This document shows, one piece after another, positions 7,076 through 16,358 of a stretch of 64,000 nt of DNA. Origin of the DNA: a virus. The position numbers and the translations under genes were made by a program. The stretch is from positions 1 to 64,000 of IMG/VR virus record IMGVR_UViG_3300027917_001949; one strand, written 5' to 3'. The stretch's first letter is position 1; each line of letters starts with the position of its first letter. Below the pieces are notes generated by a model. That model had not been told where the DNA came from, searched no databases, and was given only the letters and a program-made list of their open reading frames with translations.

Positions 7076-8637
7076 TGGCTGTTACTGTAACAACAAAGAA
7101 TTATACATACCTAGATGACTGCGAAAGCCTATCACCTTGGTCAGGCTTAGTAGATGCACTTGTTGGTGACTTTTACAAAGAAGGAAGCAACTGCTTAGGC
7201 ATGGAGCTTTGGGGTAGCGGTACTAACGACCATACTTTAACCGGCTCATGGGATTTATCCGGTATTAAGCACTTACATTTGTGGTGGATGACAACAGTTC
7301 TTAACGAGCTTGATACGGATGCAAACGGTGGTTTCCAAATAGGAATGAGCGACGGGTCTAATACAGGTTTCTGGAAAGTATCCGGTTCAACCACGTATCC
7401 TGGAGGTTGGTACAATCCGGTTCTTGACCTATCTCGTGCGGTAGACTCAGGTACTAAACCATCAATGTCAGCCATCACATCAATTATTTTCAGATGGGTT
7501 TTAACCTCTAATGCTAAAAAGGTACAAAGTTGCTGGATAGATAACATTTATTGTGCAGACGGTTTAATAGCATACGGTGATTTGTCCGGTAGTCCGTTTG
7601 CGTTTTCAGATATATTATCAGCAGACCAAAACACAGCGAATGGTTGGGGTATGATACGCCAAATTGGTGGAGTTTACTTTCTGGTTGGCAGTTTAACTTT
7701 TGGTGATGACTCTGGTACTAATGGTTGCGAGTTTGAAGACTCTAGTCAAGTACTAATATTTGAGAACAGACCTGTAAACGTATCAGGATACAGCATCGAC
7801 ATTGTCGGTAATTCTACCGGTGATACCGGTTTTCAACTGGGTGACGTTGCTGGTGGAAGAGGAACTCAAGGATGCGTGGTCAGGGTTCAGGACGTCACAC
7901 AAATACCAAAATTCGAGTTTAATGCTACTGATGTTAATGTGTCTGGTTTCAGAGTGTATGGTACAACGCTATTAGATGCGGCTGGTGTGTCGTTTCCTAC
8001 AGCAAGTGTAACGAGAGAGGTATTAAGCTCAAGCTTTGAGTCTTGCGGAGAGATTTTACCAAGTACTTGTAAGGTTCAGTATTGTAATATAGTTTCAGCT
8101 AATGACCGTGGAATAAGGATAAGTGATGCTGATTTTGATATTACTGATACTACATTTATCAGTTGCCCGAGCGGTGTACACATAAGCATAAGTGGAGCGT
8201 TTGATTTCGATGGTTTGGTGTTTTCAGATTGTGGTTATGATGTTGAAAACTCAACTGCTGGTGTGGTAACGGTTAACAACCTTCCTGGTGGTGCTAATGC
8301 TAGTACGTACATAAACACTGGTGGTGGTAGTACGGTAATACAGACAGGTGTTTATATAACAGTTAATGTTAAAGACGCTGATACAGACCCAATTGAAAAT
8401 GCCCAAGTGGCAGTTTATAAAAGTTCGGACAATACAGAGTTAATGAATGAGGATACGACATCATTAGGAGTGGCACAAGCTACGTATAATTACACCGGTG
8501 ATACAGCGGTATATATCAGAGTTAGGAAATCCTCAACAGGGGCAACAAAATATATTCCTGTATCAACTACTGGTACTATAACAGATACTGGTCTGACAGT
8601 AACAGTTACTCTGTATGAAGATACAACAGCGTTGTAG
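7075..8637 (+). CDS. Large virion protein, beta-helix and Ig-like domains
   Basis: A 520-aa beta-rich protein. Residues about 1-160 look like a jelly-roll/carbohydrate-binding module (DLSGIKHLHLWWMTT). The middle (about 165-420) has regularly spaced short strands, such as VQYCNIVSANDRGIRI and DTTFISCPSGVHISISG, consistent with a right-handed beta-helix. The C-terminal 90 residues (ITVNVKDADTDPIENAQVAVYK) match an Ig-like/CarboxypepD-regulatory repeat. The composition is typical of tail fibres, spikes or head fibres. It is translationally coupled to the CxxCxxCC gene. The exact location on the virion is unknown. Confidence 0.6.
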   Translation: MAVTVTTKNYTYLDDCESLSPWSGLVDALVGDFYKEGSNCLGMELWGSGTNDHTLTGSWDLSGIKHLHLWWMTTVLNELDTDANGGFQIGMSDGSNTGFWKVSGSTTYPGGWYNPVLDLSRAVDSGTKPSMSAITSIIFRWVLTSNAKKVQSCWIDNIYCADGLIAYGDLSGSPFAFSDILSADQNTANGWGMIRQIGGVYFLVGSLTFGDDSGTNGCEFEDSSQVLIFENRPVNVSGYSIDIVGNSTGDTGFQLGDVAGGRGTQGCVVRVQDVTQIPKFEFNATDVNVSGFRVYGTTLLDAAGVSFPTASVTREVLSSSFESCGEILPSTCKVQYCNIVSANDRGIRISDADFDITDTTFISCPSGVHISISGAFDFDGLVFSDCGYDVENSTAGVVTVNNLPGGANASTYINTGGGSTVIQTGVYITVNVKDADTDPIENAQVAVYKSSDNTELMNEDTTSLGVAQATYNYTGDTAVYIRVRKSSTGATKYIPVSTTGTITDTGLTVTVTLYEDTTAL

Positions 8638-8665
8638 GTGTGGAATTAAAACGAGGTAAACAACA

Positions 8666-11101
8666 ATGAGTGATACAGTTCTATCAGGTAGATGGGTAGT
8701 TTACTACAGTGTAGAAAACCGCCAAAAAAGAATTTATAGAGATACATCAGTCTCACCTACGACAACTGACACAGTTAGGCAACTATACTCTGCCCTACAA
8801 GATTTATTCGATGAAGTTAATCAGATGGACGATGGTATCCCAATCAGATATGCTACTCCTACCGAGTACGCTATTGGTATTATTGATGCTGGTGATAAAG
8901 ACCCGTGGTTTATCGATAAGCAGAGTGCTGAGTATCTGACTGGTGGTGCTATATCAACCGCTTCTTGGACACGTTCTGAAGGTTCAAATGTAGGTATTAT
9001 ACGTGTTCCACGTACCGGTACTAATATCGTTGAAGCTGATATTGGTTACGACATTGTCGGTGATTCTGACAGTGATACTGGTACTCTATTAGATGTCCAA
9101 GGTAGTTATCTATGGATTCGTCCAGATACATATGCTGCCGGTAACAGTTTTGATAACGCTTCACAGAATCTGACTTGTAATGGTCACACGGATGCTCAAA
9201 ATGGTGCACCAGAATCTGGTGAAATGTTGTGGGCTAATATTTACTCTCTTGGTACTATTGAAACTAATACACATCTTTATGTGTACCAAGACGGGACTAA
9301 TTTAGTCGCTTACAAGGGTTCGTCAGACTGGTGGAGTGATGGTCACATAGATTTATTGGTTTGTGTACAAGACCCAGACGGTTTAATTGATGAAGGTTAT
9401 ATTACCGTGATGGCTCGTCAGTACTCAAAGACTTATTCATACTATACAGTTGACTTGAGCAATGGTGGTCGTAACCCTATTCCTTTGCAGACTGGTGACG
9501 ACCTAAACAACGAAAGTGGTTATCGTCAGATGGTACTAACAGATGCTACCGATGAGTTTACTGTTGGTGAGGTTATTACTGATGATGGTGCTACAGACTT
9601 ACCGAAAGGTGTCGTAACTTCGTCAGAGGGAACAGCACCAAATGTTACAATTCAGTACTATTTAATCGGTGACCCACTTACTGAATTTAATTCCGGTACA
9701 GGTACATTTACAGGTGAATCGTCAGGAGCACAGGCAACTGCGGTTGACCCTTCAAACGTAGGTCCAGCAGGTTTGTCTGGTCTTTCAATTACTCATTCTG
9801 CAAATGAAACATTCGATGTTAATGAAGATGGTACTACAGAAAATTACTCAATCGTTATCGACTGTAGTGATGAGCGTCTTTCTGATGTCTATGAGTGGGT
9901 TAAGTATATAACAAGACGTGGTGACACCGGTACTGGTAATACTGACGGTATTGAGGGTGAACAGTATCTTGGTAGTGACTACCGTATTGTGTACACTACC
10001 TTGAATAACACTGTCAGTGAGGGTGACGTGGTGACACAGTATAGCGGTGGTTATGGTACTGGTTATGTTGCTACCGGTACAGTTGTTGCCCACAACACTA
10101 CTGACAAGATACTTATTCTCAGAAGTTCAAGAGATACGTTTAACAATACTGACCCAATCTACGTAGACGGTTCAAACTACGTAACTGGTCCTACCTCAAC
10201 GGCTATTACTCCTATCGCAGCTTCACCTTATGGTACGTTTGCTGGTGGTAAGTTCTTCTGCGCTCCAGGTGTAGTGCTTGATAACATTGATGCTGCTGAT
10301 AACAACAACTATCAGTTGACAGATGATAACGGAAACGTTGTTACTGCTCCTACTAAAGTGTCTATCACTGTCGGTAACTCAAGACAAGGTGATAGGATTG
10401 CAGTATTCAGGTTAGCTTCTGCGGGTGGTATAATTGAGAAGGACGCATACACGATTGACTCAGGTCAAGGTGGTGCAGGTTCTTCAATAATCAAAGTTGA
10501 CCCCGCAATTGAGACAGATGAACCTGGAAAAACTGCTGGTGGTGTTGTAAGGGTAGTTGATGTTGAAAATCAGCGTGAGGACAGGTACAGGTTTATCAGT
10601 TGGAACGGTGACGAATTTACTTTGTACACTGCGTCAGGTACGGCTGATGCTGGTGGTAGCCAGACGTCATTGGTACATGCAGGTGTCGATTTCACCCCTT
10701 CAGGTATTGATGTTCTTGTTGGAGACATTGTTCTCAATGTTACCGAAGATACGTATGCGTTTGTCACTGTTGTCGCATCTGGTCAATTGACATTAAGTAA
10801 TACTGGTTCAGCAAGACCGGTAACTGATTGGTCAAGTGACGAGTACCAAATTGGTGTGACGATTACTGGTTATTCAGTATCTGGTACTGCGTATGTCCCT
10901 CTTATTGATATACATGAGACCGAGGGCACTGATGAGAGTGCGGGTTCAGCATCATCTCTTGTAACCTTTGTAAGTACTATTCCAGTTAGAATTAGAGCAC
11001 GTCAAGCAGGTGATATTACCCCGTATGAAGCTGACTCAACTGTGACGTCTGCGGGTATGAGCAACAACATTATTCGTAACTCAGATACGGTTTATGTGTA
11101 A
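8666..11101 (+). CDS. Large virion structural protein
   Basis: An 811-aa Gly/Thr/Asp-rich protein with almost no lysine clusters, typical of beta-structured virion proteins. The N-terminus SGRWVVYYSVENRQKRIYRD is followed by a helical stretch (VRQLYSALQDLFDEVNQMDDG) and then mostly beta. Repeated Gly-Thr rich patterns such as TGTLLDVQGSYLWIRP and DDGATDLPKGVVTSSEGT suggest several small beta domains. GAGGTAAACAACA precedes the ATG. The gene order (followed by a small coiled-coil protein and connector-like genes) supports a fibre or minor tail/head role. No family is recognised with certainty. Confidence 0.55.
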   Translation: MSDTVLSGRWVVYYSVENRQKRIYRDTSVSPTTTDTVRQLYSALQDLFDEVNQMDDGIPIRYATPTEYAIGIIDAGDKDPWFIDKQSAEYLTGGAISTASWTRSEGSNVGIIRVPRTGTNIVEADIGYDIVGDSDSDTGTLLDVQGSYLWIRPDTYAAGNSFDNASQNLTCNGHTDAQNGAPESGEMLWANIYSLGTIETNTHLYVYQDGTNLVAYKGSSDWWSDGHIDLLVCVQDPDGLIDEGYITVMARQYSKTYSYYTVDLSNGGRNPIPLQTGDDLNNESGYRQMVLTDATDEFTVGEVITDDGATDLPKGVVTSSEGTAPNVTIQYYLIGDPLTEFNSGTGTFTGESSGAQATAVDPSNVGPAGLSGLSITHSANETFDVNEDGTTENYSIVIDCSDERLSDVYEWVKYITRRGDTGTGNTDGIEGEQYLGSDYRIVYTTLNNTVSEGDVVTQYSGGYGTGYVATGTVVAHNTTDKILILRSSRDTFNNTDPIYVDGSNYVTGPTSTAITPIAASPYGTFAGGKFFCAPGVVLDNIDAADNNNYQLTDDNGNVVTAPTKVSITVGNSRQGDRIAVFRLASAGGIIEKDAYTIDSGQGGAGSSIIKVDPAIETDEPGKTAGGVVRVVDVENQREDRYRFISWNGDEFTLYTASGTADAGGSQTSLVHAGVDFTPSGIDVLVGDIVLNVTEDTYAFVTVVASGQLTLSNTGSARPVTDWSSDEYQIGVTITGYSVSGTAYVPLIDIHETEGTDESAGSASSLVTFVSTIPVRIRARQAGDITPYEADSTVTSAGMSNNIIRNSDTVYV

Positions 11102-11110
11102 AGGAGCTAT

Positions 11111-11431
11111 ATGATAAGTGAAGAGGAGTTGCAGTTTGACCTAGATAGCTTGATACAACTCCAAGCTAAAAGGAAAGCCACCATTTCAAGGTTGAAGGAA
11201 GCGATTGATGCAGAACGTCAGGCTTATAGTGAGCGTGAACAGATTATCTCTGTGCTTAGAGATGGTGAACAAACCGACATTGTAGTACATGATTTGGATA
11301 TTTTGTATAACGAACAATCCAAGAGGAATGATAACATAGCAGACCTTAACAATGTTATTAACACAGAACTTGAAGCAATGTCACATGAGTTAGATATAAT
11401 TGAAGCGATAAAGTTGGGAGAGTCGTCATAG
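11111..11431 (+). CDS. Small coiled-coil protein
   Basis: A 106-aa helical protein with two heptad stretches (QLQAKRKATISRLKEAIDAE and SKRNDNIADLNNVINTELEA), giving an antiparallel or dimeric coiled coil. Strong RBS AAGGAG. It lies between two virion proteins, with a gap of one base to the next GTG start. Probably structural or a chaperone; no family recognised. Confidence 0.55.
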   Translation: MISEEELQFDLDSLIQLQAKRKATISRLKEAIDAERQAYSEREQIISVLRDGEQTDIVVHDLDILYNEQSKRNDNIADLNNVINTELEAMSHELDIIEAIKLGESS

Positions 11432-11432
11432 T

Positions 11433-12299
11433 GTGGCAAATTTTACGTTCGACAAAGTCAATAAGCTCGTCATTGTTGATGCACCTGAAACAGAGGTAAC
11501 GGTTCAGGAGATAGTTAATGCCGTTCGAGATTGGTCGGACGAATTACAGAACATGGAAGTTGAGACCTTCATGTTTGTGTCTGGTAAGGAAGCTCTAGGT
11601 GGTGGGGTGTACGTTGGAATAACGTGTGTGTTTGTGGTGTGGAAGTTACAGTTTGAAGGCAGAGCAGGACCTGATTGGACAGTTTGTAAGATAACGGGAG
11701 GTAACTTCATCGGTACGAATGAGAACGGTGAAGAGCAAGTACCGATTCAACCATCAGCATATGTTACGGTATTAAGTCAAGCTTCCTCATCTGCGACTAT
11801 CATTACTACGAGCGGAATAGTTGGTAGTAGTGTTTGGTCTGAGGCAGAGAAAGACCAGATTATTGAGGATGTTGGTAGCATTGAGACAACAGTTGCTGGT
11901 ATTGACACCAATGTTGATGCGCTAGGCATCACTCTTGCAGGTGTGGTTTCTTCATTAGGTACAATCCAAACTACTCTTGACGAAGTTCACGCTATGGTAA
12001 GCGGACTTGAAGTTACGCTAAGTGGTAGTGAGCAACTTACAGCAATTTATGAAGCAGTAACCAATACGGAACAAATAGTCAGTGGTATGGACATCACCAT
12101 TGATGCGATTGATTCTAATGTAGTGACTATCGGTACATTGGTAGAACTTTTAAGAGATGCTAATTGGAATAAGAAAGTCCTTACGAGAATTAATGACAGT
12201 CTCTACAAAGAAGAACTGTATGATGACGCTGGATTAGTGGTGATTAGAACACACCGACTAAGTGCAGTTGGTGATGTTGAGACGAGGGATACATGGTAG
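11433..12299 (+). CDS. Virion protein with beta N-terminus and trimeric-coil-like repeats
   Basis: 288 aa from a GTG start with GGGAGAG upstream. The N-terminus FTFDKVNKLVIVDAPETEVTV resembles phage proteins that bind other tail or fibre components. Residues about 130-240 repeat short phrases (IETTVAGIDTNVDALGITLAG, LEVTLSGSEQLTAIYEAV), a left-handed coiled-coil/beta-prism-like pattern common in trimeric fibres. The C-terminus (KVLTRINDSLYKEELYDDAG) is a conserved-looking tail. Likely a fibre or spike component. Confidence 0.5.
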   Translation: MANFTFDKVNKLVIVDAPETEVTVQEIVNAVRDWSDELQNMEVETFMFVSGKEALGGGVYVGITCVFVVWKLQFEGRAGPDWTVCKITGGNFIGTNENGEEQVPIQPSAYVTVLSQASSSATIITTSGIVGSSVWSEAEKDQIIEDVGSIETTVAGIDTNVDALGITLAGVVSSLGTIQTTLDEVHAMVSGLEVTLSGSEQLTAIYEAVTNTEQIVSGMDITIDAIDSNVVTIGTLVELLRDANWNKKVLTRINDSLYKEELYDDAGLVVIRTHRLSAVGDVETRDTW

Positions 12300-12326
12300 A
12301 TAAAATAACATTAGGACTTACTTGGT

Positions 12327-12923
12327 ATGAATAATAACGATTTAATTACAAGTGATTTCGGGGGTGGAACTGTAAAGGTCACCACCAGAACTGAGGCAAG
12401 AAAGAAGGTTCTGTCCGAACTCGGTTTTGCCATACTAAAAGACTATGAACGTGCTTATCCAGAGCTTAGTGTATCTGAAGTTCTATCACTTTTGGCAAAA
12501 GACCATCCAGAATTATGGATATATGATGGTACAAAGCGTATCATTCATGACCGTGTGGTTACGACAGCCTTCGTTAACGACATTGTTGACAATTTGATTA
12601 CAGAAACTTCTGCGTTTGGTGATTATAAGTATCATGATTCTGGTGAAGATAACACGGCTGAGAATGCTTCTGATACAGGTCTTGGTACACCGTGTGGTGA
12701 AGCTCGTGATACCGGAACACAGGTTGAAGGGTCACAAACTTATGAGTATAAGTCAGTTGCAACACACACTTATGCTGGTTCATTTACTATTACTGAACAT
12801 GGTTTATTTAATCAGTCATCTGGTGGTATTCTTATGGATAGAACGGTTTTTACCGGAATTCCAGTGTCTGCATCCGACCAGATAGAGTTTACTTTTACGA
12901 TTCAATTTGCCGCTGGTAGTTAA
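12327..12923 (+). CDS. Putative virion protein with TEHGLFN motif
   Basis: A 198-aa protein. The first 75 residues are helical (EARKKVLSELGFAILKDYERA). The C-terminal half is beta-rich with FTITEHGLFNQSSGGILMDR, a motif found in many small phage structural proteins of unknown role. There is no strong RBS before ATG 12327 (ACTTACTTGGT). It overlaps nothing and is followed two bases later by the second CxxCxxCC gene. Confidence 0.5.
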   Translation: MNNNDLITSDFGGGTVKVTTRTEARKKVLSELGFAILKDYERAYPELSVSEVLSLLAKDHPELWIYDGTKRIIHDRVVTTAFVNDIVDNLITETSAFGDYKYHDSGEDNTAENASDTGLGTPCGEARDTGTQVEGSQTYEYKSVATHTYAGSFTITEHGLFNQSSGGILMDRTVFTGIPVSASDQIEFTFTIQFAAGS

Positions 12924-12925
12924 TT

Positions 12926-13387
12926 ATGAAGGTAATTAGAGGGACATGCAACCGGTGCGGGGAGTGTTGTGGTAAGACTACTAATAAACCACCATTCGGA
13001 TGGGGTTTCTTTGAAATAATACTTCAAACTGAAGGTAACACTGACTTTCCGTTCGACGCTTTACCGGAAGAGAAGCGGTATATCTGGAGTTGGGTAAATG
13101 CTGCTCTAGATAATAATAGAAATGTTCGTATCGGGTCACGTAACTATACCTTGATAGTGAGAACTGGTGTTGGGTTAATCAAGGAAGATGGTAATAATGA
13201 GTGTCCATTCCTACTGACTGATGGTAGTTGTGGAATTTGGGACGAAGTAAGCGTTTCTATTTGGCATGATGCTCTTTGTAAAAGTGCGTTCCCGTACAAT
13301 GGATTTGTACTCCCTGATGGTGCAGATAATTACGAACAATTTTTTGTTGACCATCCATCTTGTAGTTACTACATCAATGAGGAGTAA
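12926..13387 (+). CDS. CxxCxxCC protein (YkgJ-like), copy 2
   Basis: A 153-aa protein starting MKVIRGTCNRCGECCGK, the C-x2-C-x2-C-C signature, followed by CPFLLTDGSCGIWD (C-x8-C) and C-terminal cysteines (SCSYY). It is longer than copy 1 at 6806-7075 and diverged from it. The start lies two bases after the previous stop; TAGTTAATT gives little SD. As with copy 1, metal binding by the cysteine cluster is expected from the family, while the role in a virion gene block is unknown. Confidence 0.7.
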   Translation: MKVIRGTCNRCGECCGKTTNKPPFGWGFFEIILQTEGNTDFPFDALPEEKRYIWSWVNAALDNNRNVRIGSRNYTLIVRTGVGLIKEDGNNECPFLLTDGSCGIWDEVSVSIWHDALCKSAFPYNGFVLPDGADNYEQFFVDHPSCSYYINEE

Positions 13388-13389
13388 AA

Positions 13390-15540
13390 ATGACAGCTAC
13401 ATTAATCACTTCAACTAACCAATATTGGTATGGTGTCGGTAACAGAGCAGTATTTGATGTCTCTGGAACTCCTTATGTTGTCTTGCGTAATTACGGTGAC
13501 TATATAAGTGTGTTTAAGAAAACAAATGGTAGCTTTTCTGAGCAAGACTCAAGTAACAGACCATCTGAAACCGGTATGAAGCACATGGATGCGAGACTTG
13601 ATGGAACAACTATCAAGATTGCGTACGGTCTCTATGTTACTGGTGTTAATTGGTTGGTCAGGTATGTAGAATTTGACACATCATCTGACACGTGGGGTTC
13701 TCCTGAGACAGCCGTTAGTCATGCTTATGAGGAATACCCATCTGCAAACTATGATACTTGTCGTCTCGATATAGATAGTTCAGGTTACGCACACATAGCT
13801 TATGGTAGGATTTATACCCACCATGGAACTAATTACCGACATATTTATCATGTTTGGGAAACTAGTGGTGGTTGGCAAACTCCAGAGAGGATAACACCTA
13901 CTGATGCTAATAATTATCAGATAAAGTCAGTTGCGATGGATTCTTCAGACCGTTTTATCACCATTTATGATGATGTTAGCGGGGGAGATTTAGTTCACCG
14001 CTCTCGTAGTTCCGCAGGAACATGGGATACTGAAAACATAGTATCAAGTAATCCGAGTACCAATTCTTATTGTTCTATAGCTTTAGACAGTTCTGATGTA
14101 AGAAAGGTTGCTTTAGAGGACTATTCACATTACTTAGATATACGTTCTGGTACATCTGGAGCTAACCCTACATGGTCTGATGACGGTAGTGACGAGGATA
14201 CGGGTGTCTATTACCCATCAATAGGTATTTACGGTACAAATAGGTATGTAGTTTATGAGGATAGTGTCGCTTCTCCATATGCTATTAGTTTAGCAAAAAG
14301 AGAAAATGGTAGTTACTCTGTAGAGTCAGCAATTGAGCAAGATTCAACGTATGAATTCGCTTACCCAATTATAGAACATCCCGTACGTTCCACAGGGTTT
14401 CATTATATTTGGATTAAATGGACTGATGATGACTGGTACTGGAATGAGTATTCTTTTGCAGGAGGGGTGACACCTCAAGCAGTCGGTGGTGGTACAGTAT
14501 CGATTTCTGGGGACCTATCTAAAGAATTAACATTACATAAATCAGTTGGTGCTGGTAGCGTAACTCCTGCGGGTGATGTCTCGATTCGTCGGCTTCTTAC
14601 TCACATTGGAGTTGGTAGCGGTTCAGTACCCATTACCGGATTATTATCGAAAAAGACGTTTAAAGCAGTTGGTTCTGGGGTTATAAACCCGTTTGGTATC
14701 CTATCAACTACAAAGAAAATTCTGCAATCAGTTGGTGGTGGAACAGTAACTCCTGTAGGAGTATTGTCATTTTGGACGAAGTTTTTCCAGTCCGTAGGTA
14801 ATGGTGTCGTAACATCGTCTGGAACGTTAACTTTCTGGAAGAGAGTATTCCAAGCGGTAGGTGGTGGTACGGTTACTCCAACAGGAACACTCAGCTTATG
14901 GAAGAAGTCGTTCCAATCTGTCGGTAACGGTGTCATCAGTGTTGCTGGTACACTTACATCCTGGAAGAAAGCTTTCCAATCAGTGGGAGAAGGTATTGTT
15001 ACTTCTTCTGGTGAGTTATCAACATCTAAGAAGTCATTTCTTAACGTTGGTTCTGGTGTTGTGTCGATATTGGGTGTTCTTGATAAGCACAGAAAGACTT
15101 CTCTAACTGTTGGTCAAGGTGTCGTATCTATTGTAGGTTCGTTGATTGCAACCCCATCTGTACCACCAACAGGAATATTGAAGCATATTGGTGTCCTTAC
15201 TGACGGAGCATTTCCAAATGTACCTAATTCTGATGTTACCGCTAGGATACCTGTTTTAACGGATGGTGCGTTCTTACCGTTCTTCATCATTGCACCTGAA
15301 CCCGAGATAATCGTCTTTGGTGTAACGGATAAGGGATACACTAAAATATCAGACTTCCCATTCATTATAGCACAAGACTATGAACTAGAAAAACATAGTT
15401 CAAAGAGTACGACTCGTATTACTGATGTTGAACGTGAAATTATCGGTTCGACTGAGAAGAGTGATGTTGATAGTAAAAATGTAGAGAGAATAGTGGACAC
15501 TGATGTTACTGACATTAGTGACACTAACATTGAGGAGTAA
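13390..15540 (+). CDS. Beta-propeller plus tandem-repeat virion protein
   Basis: 716 aa in three parts. Residues about 1-360 are a repetitive beta-propeller-like region (CRLDIDSSGYAHIAYGR, YQIKSVAMDSSDRFITIYDD, CSIALDSSDVRKVALED), with blade-like units carrying D-S-S turns. Residues 365-587 are eleven tandem units of about 21 aa built on V-G-x-G-x-V-x-x-x-G-x-L-S. The C-terminal 125 residues are acidic and may be an assembly tail. The ATG follows GAGGAGTAAAA. Probably an adhesin or fibre; the repeat array may serve as a spacer. Confidence 0.55.
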   Translation: MTATLITSTNQYWYGVGNRAVFDVSGTPYVVLRNYGDYISVFKKTNGSFSEQDSSNRPSETGMKHMDARLDGTTIKIAYGLYVTGVNWLVRYVEFDTSSDTWGSPETAVSHAYEEYPSANYDTCRLDIDSSGYAHIAYGRIYTHHGTNYRHIYHVWETSGGWQTPERITPTDANNYQIKSVAMDSSDRFITIYDDVSGGDLVHRSRSSAGTWDTENIVSSNPSTNSYCSIALDSSDVRKVALEDYSHYLDIRSGTSGANPTWSDDGSDEDTGVYYPSIGIYGTNRYVVYEDSVASPYAISLAKRENGSYSVESAIEQDSTYEFAYPIIEHPVRSTGFHYIWIKWTDDDWYWNEYSFAGGVTPQAVGGGTVSISGDLSKELTLHKSVGAGSVTPAGDVSIRRLLTHIGVGSGSVPITGLLSKKTFKAVGSGVINPFGILSTTKKILQSVGGGTVTPVGVLSFWTKFFQSVGNGVVTSSGTLTFWKRVFQAVGGGTVTPTGTLSLWKKSFQSVGNGVISVAGTLTSWKKAFQSVGEGIVTSSGELSTSKKSFLNVGSGVVSILGVLDKHRKTSLTVGQGVVSIVGSLIATPSVPPTGILKHIGVLTDGAFPNVPNSDVTARIPVLTDGAFLPFFIIAPEPEIIVFGVTDKGYTKISDFPFIIAQDYELEKHSSKSTTRITDVEREIIGSTEKSDVDSKNVERIVDTDVTDISDTNIEE
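14482..15150 (+). repeat. Eleven coding repeats of ~63 bp (about 21 aa)
   Basis: Units such as VGGGTVTPTGTLSLWKKSFQS and VGNGVVTSSGTLTFWKRVFQA recur head to tail. Middle units keep a 21-residue length and the phrase W-K-K-x-F-Q-S; the first, third and last units vary in length. Two flavours alternate in the middle (GGGTVTP and GNGV[VI]), suggesting duplication of a two-unit block. Confidence 0.85.
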
Positions 15541-15541
15541 A

Positions 15542-15817
15542 ATGGCATTACCATGGTATATTGGAGAAACTAAATATGCGTACGCTTTGGTAACTGCTGC
15601 CACCGGCACTCCGGTTATTGCTTCTGGTGTTTATACAATTTATGATACAGAGGATGAGTCTATCGTTGCAAGTGGTGTTGCGGGGATTAGTGGGACGACT
15701 TTGTATTGTCTATGGACTCCGACTGAAAGTGGTATATACGTAGTTGATTTTGATTACGTTGTAGGTCAAGAAACCCACACGTCACGTCAGGTAGTAGAAG
15801 TTAAGGAGACAATGTAA
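15542..15817 (+). CDS. Small Ig-like/BppU-type virion protein
   Basis: 91 aa, start ATG at 15542 just after GAGGAGTAAA. The sequence is beta-rich (YAYALVTAATGTPVIASGVY, YCLWTPTESGIYVVDFDYVV) and resembles single Ig-like domains found beside tail or connector genes. The upstream in-frame extension overlaps the previous gene and is rejected as start. Its stop overlaps the next start (TAATGG). The role is unknown but virion-associated by context. Confidence 0.55.
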   Translation: MALPWYIGETKYAYALVTAATGTPVIASGVYTIYDTEDESIVASGVAGISGTTLYCLWTPTESGIYVVDFDYVVGQETHTSRQVVEVKETM

Positions 15818-16293
15818 TGGCTTTCAAGACATCTAATTTAGAAGAATTAATTGCACCGCTTCGTTTACAGATTGGTGACTTAGCAGCGACACCAACGTAC
15901 TCTGATGAGACATTACACATGGTTCTCAGGGATGCAGTGTCTTCCCTTATGCGTAGGTGGAATGACCGGTACTACGTCGATGTCGAAGGTGTTGTTCACA
16001 GAAATAGTGGAGTTACTTTTATATGGTCAAGCCCACCGGTGATACAAGCCGGTGACAGGAGACCAATTATTGTTCAAGCTTCGATTATGATAAAGACCGG
16101 AAAGAAATTTTCTGAAGCTGGAAACGCAATCTCATGGAAGGACGATGAAATTTCCTATAGTAACAGAGAGTCAGCTATCCAGACTAGCTCCTCTCTTAAA
16201 GATGACATAGATGAACTAAATACTTTGCTACCCGTTAAATTGGCTGGTACTAAATATGGTAGATTGTACGGGTGGGACAAAGATTGGGATTAG
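15817..16293 (+). CDS. Putative head-tail connector (adaptor) protein
   Basis: A 158-aa protein whose N-terminal part (LEELIAPLRLQIGDLAATPTYSDE and LRDAVSSLMRRWNDRYYV) matches the helical pattern of gp6-like/Ad1 adaptors that dock under the portal. It is the first gene of a run of connector and tail-completion sized genes ending at the tail tube gene. AAGGAGACA precedes the ATG. Confidence is moderate; the family is recognised from pattern and synteny. Confidence 0.6.
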   Translation: MAFKTSNLEELIAPLRLQIGDLAATPTYSDETLHMVLRDAVSSLMRRWNDRYYVDVEGVVHRNSGVTFIWSSPPVIQAGDRRPIIVQASIMIKTGKKFSEAGNAISWKDDEISYSNRESAIQTSSSLKDDIDELNTLLPVKLAGTKYGRLYGWDKDWD

Positions 16294-16358
16294 AGTATCA
16301 TGATGGTTAATCCTGTAATGGACGGGATTCCAAACTAAAGTATATAAAGGAGAATATT

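Noticed and set aside
14601-14936. Antisense open frame rich in Pro/Thr repeats
   Set aside because: Mirror of the 63-bp coding repeats on the + strand; its repetitive sequence is a by-product.
14482-15150. Possible CRISPR array
   Set aside because: Repeats are in frame, contiguous, diverged and without unique spacers; they are protein repeats. No other CRISPR-like array was seen.
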